Shown here one piece after another: positions 6,589-8,277 of a DNA stretch of 8,277 nucleotides. How positions within the stretch are numbered: the first letter of the stretch is position 1; each line of letters starts with the position of its first letter. A program made the position numbers and the translations under genes. The stretch spans positions 1-8,277 of the forward strand of contig JAFTHD010000205.1 in the NCBI GenBank assembly GCA_017457585.1, in the 5' to 3' direction. The notes under the pieces were generated by a model. That model did no database searches, had not been told where the DNA came from, and worked only from the letters and a program-made list of their open reading frames with translations. The stretch comes from Bacillota bacterium (lineage in GTDB: Bacteria; Bacillota_A; Clostridia; Peptostreptococcales; Anaerovoracaceae).

Positions 6589-6597
6589 AAAACGGCG

Positions 6598-6736
6598 TTT
6601 CAGAATTGCAAAAGAGCAAAAGTAATTCTGAAAACAGTAAAATAGCGATTTCAGAATTGCATCTCAGGAACTTGCAATTCTGAAAGCCTAAAAAATCCGA
6701 AATTGGTATTACAATAGGCGACCTGCAATTCTGAAA
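6598..6736. repeat. Cluster of five TTTCAGAATTGCA inverted/direct repeats
   Basis: Exact 13-bp copies of TTTCAGAATTGCA lie at 6598-6610 and 6649-6661 on the + strand and, as the complement TGCAATTCTGAAA, at 6673-6685 and 6724-6736. A fifth copy at 6621-6633 matches at 11 of 13 positions. Start spacings are roughly 23, 28, 24 and 51 bp, the last about two units, with only a very degenerate candidate in between. Adjacent opposite copies can pair: 6598-6607 with 6624-6633 (10 bp) and 6649-6661 with 6673-6685 (13 bp). Its role is not known to me; it may be a REP-like interspersed element or a protein-binding array. Confidence 0.85.
6649..6685 (+). repeat. Perfect 13-bp inverted repeat with 11-nt loop
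   Basis: TTTCAGAATTGCA and its exact complement are separated by 11 nt, enough for a stable hairpin in RNA or a cruciform in DNA. The base after the stem is G, with no T-run, so it is not a normal intrinsic terminator. Confidence 0.8.
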
Positions 6737-6773
6737 AGGCGAAAACTGCGAAAAAGGTATTGCACGGCTGAAT

Positions 6774-6813
6774 TCCCCTGGATGTATGTACAGGCATATA
6801 CCCAGGGGATTTT
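6774..6813 (+). terminator. Likely intrinsic terminator of the upstream operon
   Basis: TCCCCTGG (6774-6781) pairs fully with CCAGGGGA (6802-6809). After an A-C mismatch the stem continues inside with about six more pairs (6783-6788 with 6795-6800, one of them G-U), leaving a 6-nt loop. Four T follow at 6810-6813. The T-run is short, so the hairpin is certain but termination is only probable. It lies about 185 bp after the last stop codon. Confidence 0.65.
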
Positions 6814-6859
6814 AATGCCGAGGATAATATTTGAGACAATTTTGAGCGCTTTTTGCATA

Positions 6860-6865
6860 TATAAT
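6860..6865 (+). promoter_or_regulatory. Candidate -10 box for the sensor kinase unit
   Basis: A perfect TATAAT lies in an AT-rich stretch, about 100 bp before the kinase start and after the terminator. At 17 bp spacing the -35 position reads CAATTT, a poor match, so this promoter is weak, activator-dependent or misassigned. Confidence 0.4.
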
Positions 6866-6965
6866 AATATGTTACCAATGTCAGTATAGTATGTTGTTTG
6901 GTTGCCTCAACAAATCTGACTGGTGATATTCGTAGAGAACCGGAAGTGAACAGAATAGAGGTTTT

Positions 6966-8258
6966 ATGAATTTAAGTATCGGGATTGCAGGTTTTATGAT
7001 CAGCGCGTTGGGGCTATTACAAGTAATAATAAGCCCTCATTTCGAGCAATGGGCGAAGAGATTCTTCATTGCCGTATTCAGTATTATGGTTGCGATTGCC
7101 GTGTTTAACTTATCGGGACAGCTTGCCGCAACGTACTCCGATCCGGTACATGCAAGAATCTTCCGGGTTACTTTGTTTTGGGAATCATTTCTACCATCAC
7201 TTCTTATGCTGCTTCTTACTGTTTTTCTCATTCGATCAATCGGGCAGAATGATTGGCAGAAAAGCATCGTTGTTCGTGTTGTAGCAGCGCTATGGCTCAT
7301 ATATGTCGGATTATTGATTTATACTCAGTTTACTGATGTGATTTACAGCATCGATGACAGCAATATATATCACCGCGGTCCATTGTATCCGTTGCTGCTA
7401 ATCCCGTCTGTCATGATTATGGCGGTAGACCTGGCTGTTCTCTGTCGAGAGAGAAATAAATTGTCCTCAAAGCAGAGTATAGCGTTCGGCATCTACATAA
7501 CTTTGCCTTTGATTTCCATGCTGATCCAGATGTTTTTCTACGGAATTTACATGATTCTTCTCGGGTCTTCTGTTGCGGCCCTGTTCATGTTCAATTACAT
7601 CTGGATTGATCAGTCTGATCGGTATTATCTTCAGGTCGAGGAAAACAAGCGACTTCAGGTAGACATCATGCTAAGTCAGATCCGGCCGCATTTCCTCTAT
7701 AATACCCTCGGGGCGATTCAGAGTCTGTGCAGGACAGATCCTGTAGCAGCAGAACAAGCCGTTGCAAAGTTCTCCAGATACCTTAGAGGCAACATGGATT
7801 CGATTTCAAAGGAAGCAACAATTCCTTTCGAACAGGAGCTGGAACATACAAGGCTGTATCTTGAGCTGGAGCAACTGAGATATGAAGACGCTCTGCAGGT
7901 ATGCTATGACCTGAGCTGCACTGATTTTCGTGTACCAGCGCTCACAGTTCAGCCGTTGGTTGAAAATGCAGTGCAACATGGTGTCAGGGGTAATCCGGAC
8001 GGACGTGGATGCGTAACGATTTCATCACGTGAATGCCCGTATCACTATGAAGTTACGGTTGCAGACGATGGTCAGGGATTCGATCCTTCCAGGGAGAACC
8101 GGGATGGAAAGTCCCATATCGGCCTTGTGAATGTTAAGGAGAGATTGCTGCAGGTCGTCGGCGGCAGCCTGCATATCGACAGTACACCTGGGTCAGGAGC
8201 CAGAGCGATAATCGTGATTCCAAAAGCTGTCGAAAGAAAGGAGTTGACGAGTATATAA
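6966..8258 (+). CDS. Sensor histidine kinase, 7-TM plus LytS/YesM-type kinase domain (PF06580)
   Basis: This membrane sensor kinase has 430 residues. About seven hydrophobic segments can be drawn (near 5-22, 33-50, 70-90, 101-120, 138-160, 171-192 and 194-214), with no large extracellular domain, so the signal is probably small, lipidic or sensed in the membrane. A short linker leads to the His_kinase domain, QIRPHFLYNTLGAIQSL, with phosphoacceptor His242. The ATP-binding domain has the N box QPLVENAVQHG (Asn334), the G1 box VADDGQGFD (Asp368), GLVNVKERL (386-394) and the G2 GSGA (409-412). All catalytic motifs look intact. The ATG at 6966 follows GAGG with only 4 nt spacing; a second ATG at 6996 lies in the first helix and is less likely. 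The stop TAA shares one base with the start of a response regulator, its probable partner. The ligand is unknown. Confidence 0.93.
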   Translation: MNLSIGIAGFMISALGLLQVIISPHFEQWAKRFFIAVFSIMVAIAVFNLSGQLAATYSDPVHARIFRVTLFWESFLPSLLMLLLTVFLIRSIGQNDWQKSIVVRVVAALWLIYVGLLIYTQFTDVIYSIDDSNIYHRGPLYPLLLIPSVMIMAVDLAVLCRERNKLSSKQSIAFGIYITLPLISMLIQMFFYGIYMILLGSSVAALFMFNYIWIDQSDRYYLQVEENKRLQVDIMLSQIRPHFLYNTLGAIQSLCRTDPVAAEQAVAKFSRYLRGNMDSISKEATIPFEQELEHTRLYLELEQLRYEDALQVCYDLSCTDFRVPALTVQPLVENAVQHGVRGNPDGRGCVTISSRECPYHYEVTVADDGQGFDPSRENRDGKSHIGLVNVKERLLQVVGGSLHIDSTPGSGARAIIVIPKAVERKELTSI

Positions 8259-8277
8259 TGCGTATTTATGCTATCGA
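8258..8277 (+). CDS. Response regulator, N-terminal start only (cut by window end)
   Basis: The ATG shares its A with the kinase TAA, and AAAGGAG at 8237-8243 lies 14 nt upstream. Only MRIYAI and the first two bases of a GA- codon are visible. This matches the first strand of receiver domains, which normally continues into the acidic DD pocket. Given the kinase class the output domain is often LytTR or AraC-type, but it is outside the window. The call rests mainly on context. Confidence 0.7.

Larger units (their letters stand above)
6589..6965. other. Noncoding interval between operon and sensor kinase
   Basis: This 377-bp interval has no credible gene on either strand. From left to right it holds a cluster of inverted 13-bp repeats (6598-6736), a purine-rich stretch of GAAAA-led 8-9-mers (6733-6758), a likely terminator hairpin (6774-6813) and an AT-rich promoter and leader region (about 6830-6965). 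Confidence 0.8.

Noticed and set aside
6579..6592. TTTTTTATAAAAAA palindrome at the methyltransferase stop as a terminator
   Set aside because: It is only A-T, has no GC stem or loop, and is not followed by a U-run. The GC hairpin at 6774-6813 is a better candidate.
6598..6736. CRISPR array
   Set aside because: Repeats are only 13 bp, occur in both orientations and have irregular short spacers; no cas genes are present.
6815..6889. 24-codon ORF (ATG 6815 to TAG 6889) preceded by AGGGGA
   Set aside because: The SD-like sequence is the 3' arm of the terminator stem, and the ORF spans the promoter region. It has no recognisable features, so there is not enough to call a gene.
6897..6914. Small hairpin TTTGGTTG-CCT-CAACAAA in the kinase leader as a riboswitch or attenuator
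   Set aside because: The stem is about 7 bp with a bulge and a 3-nt loop. There is no conserved riboswitch core and no T-run. It could be chance.

Overview
The window reads as a chromosomal segment of a Bacillota (Firmicutes), most likely an anaerobic Clostridia-type organism. The evidence is the murB / PHP / rapZ / whiA gene order, WhiA itself, strong Shine-Dalgarno sites, tightly overlapping genes and a LytS/YesM-type histidine kinase. A member of the Eubacteriales Family XIII / Anaerovoracaceae group is possible, but this is only a guess. Every gene I can support is on the + strand, and I saw no tRNA, rRNA, CRISPR array, insertion sequence or phage gene.

Region 1 (about 1-6588) looks like one long co-directional operon. 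It runs: the 3' part of an AI-2E/PerM-type membrane protein; murB (peptidoglycan precursor reductase); a PHP-family metal-dependent phosphoesterase starting at TTG; rapZ (yvcJ-type nucleotide-binding regulator); whiA (sporulation/division regulator with a LAGLIDADG-like fold); a small YbgC-like hotdog thioesterase; and an RlmD/RumA-type 23S rRNA m5U methyltransferase. Neighbours overlap by 1, 4 or 8 nt, except for a 30-nt gap before whiA, so translational coupling is likely. The theme is cell envelope and growth control plus rRNA modification.

Two genes of this operon are broken in the sequence as given. rapZ carries a -1 frameshift in a GGC-GGG stretch near 2977-2982; restoring one G joins two halves into a normal 283-residue RapZ. 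The methyltransferase has an in-frame TAG at 6004-6006, exactly where homologues have the Tyr of an EKLYSK-type motif, and the frame then continues through the SAM-binding and catalytic motifs to 6588. Each lesion is a single-base event in an otherwise well-preserved gene, so sequencing or assembly error must be excluded before gene loss or recoding is considered. yvcK, which usually lies between rapZ and whiA in Firmicutes, is absent here.

Region 2 (6589-6965) is a 377-bp noncoding stretch. Its left half holds five copies of a 13-bp motif, TTTCAGAATTGCA, in both orientations, pairing into two potential hairpins. A likely intrinsic terminator follows at 6774-6813, then an AT-rich promoter-like segment and a 5' leader.

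Region 3 (6966-8277) is a separate transcription unit: a 7-TM sensor histidine kinase (PF06580 class), with a response regulator start codon overlapping its stop and only six full codons of that gene in the window.

Overall this is mostly ordinary core genome. The points of interest are the two lesions, the missing yvcK and the inverted-repeat cluster. I do not see a clear new multi-gene system.
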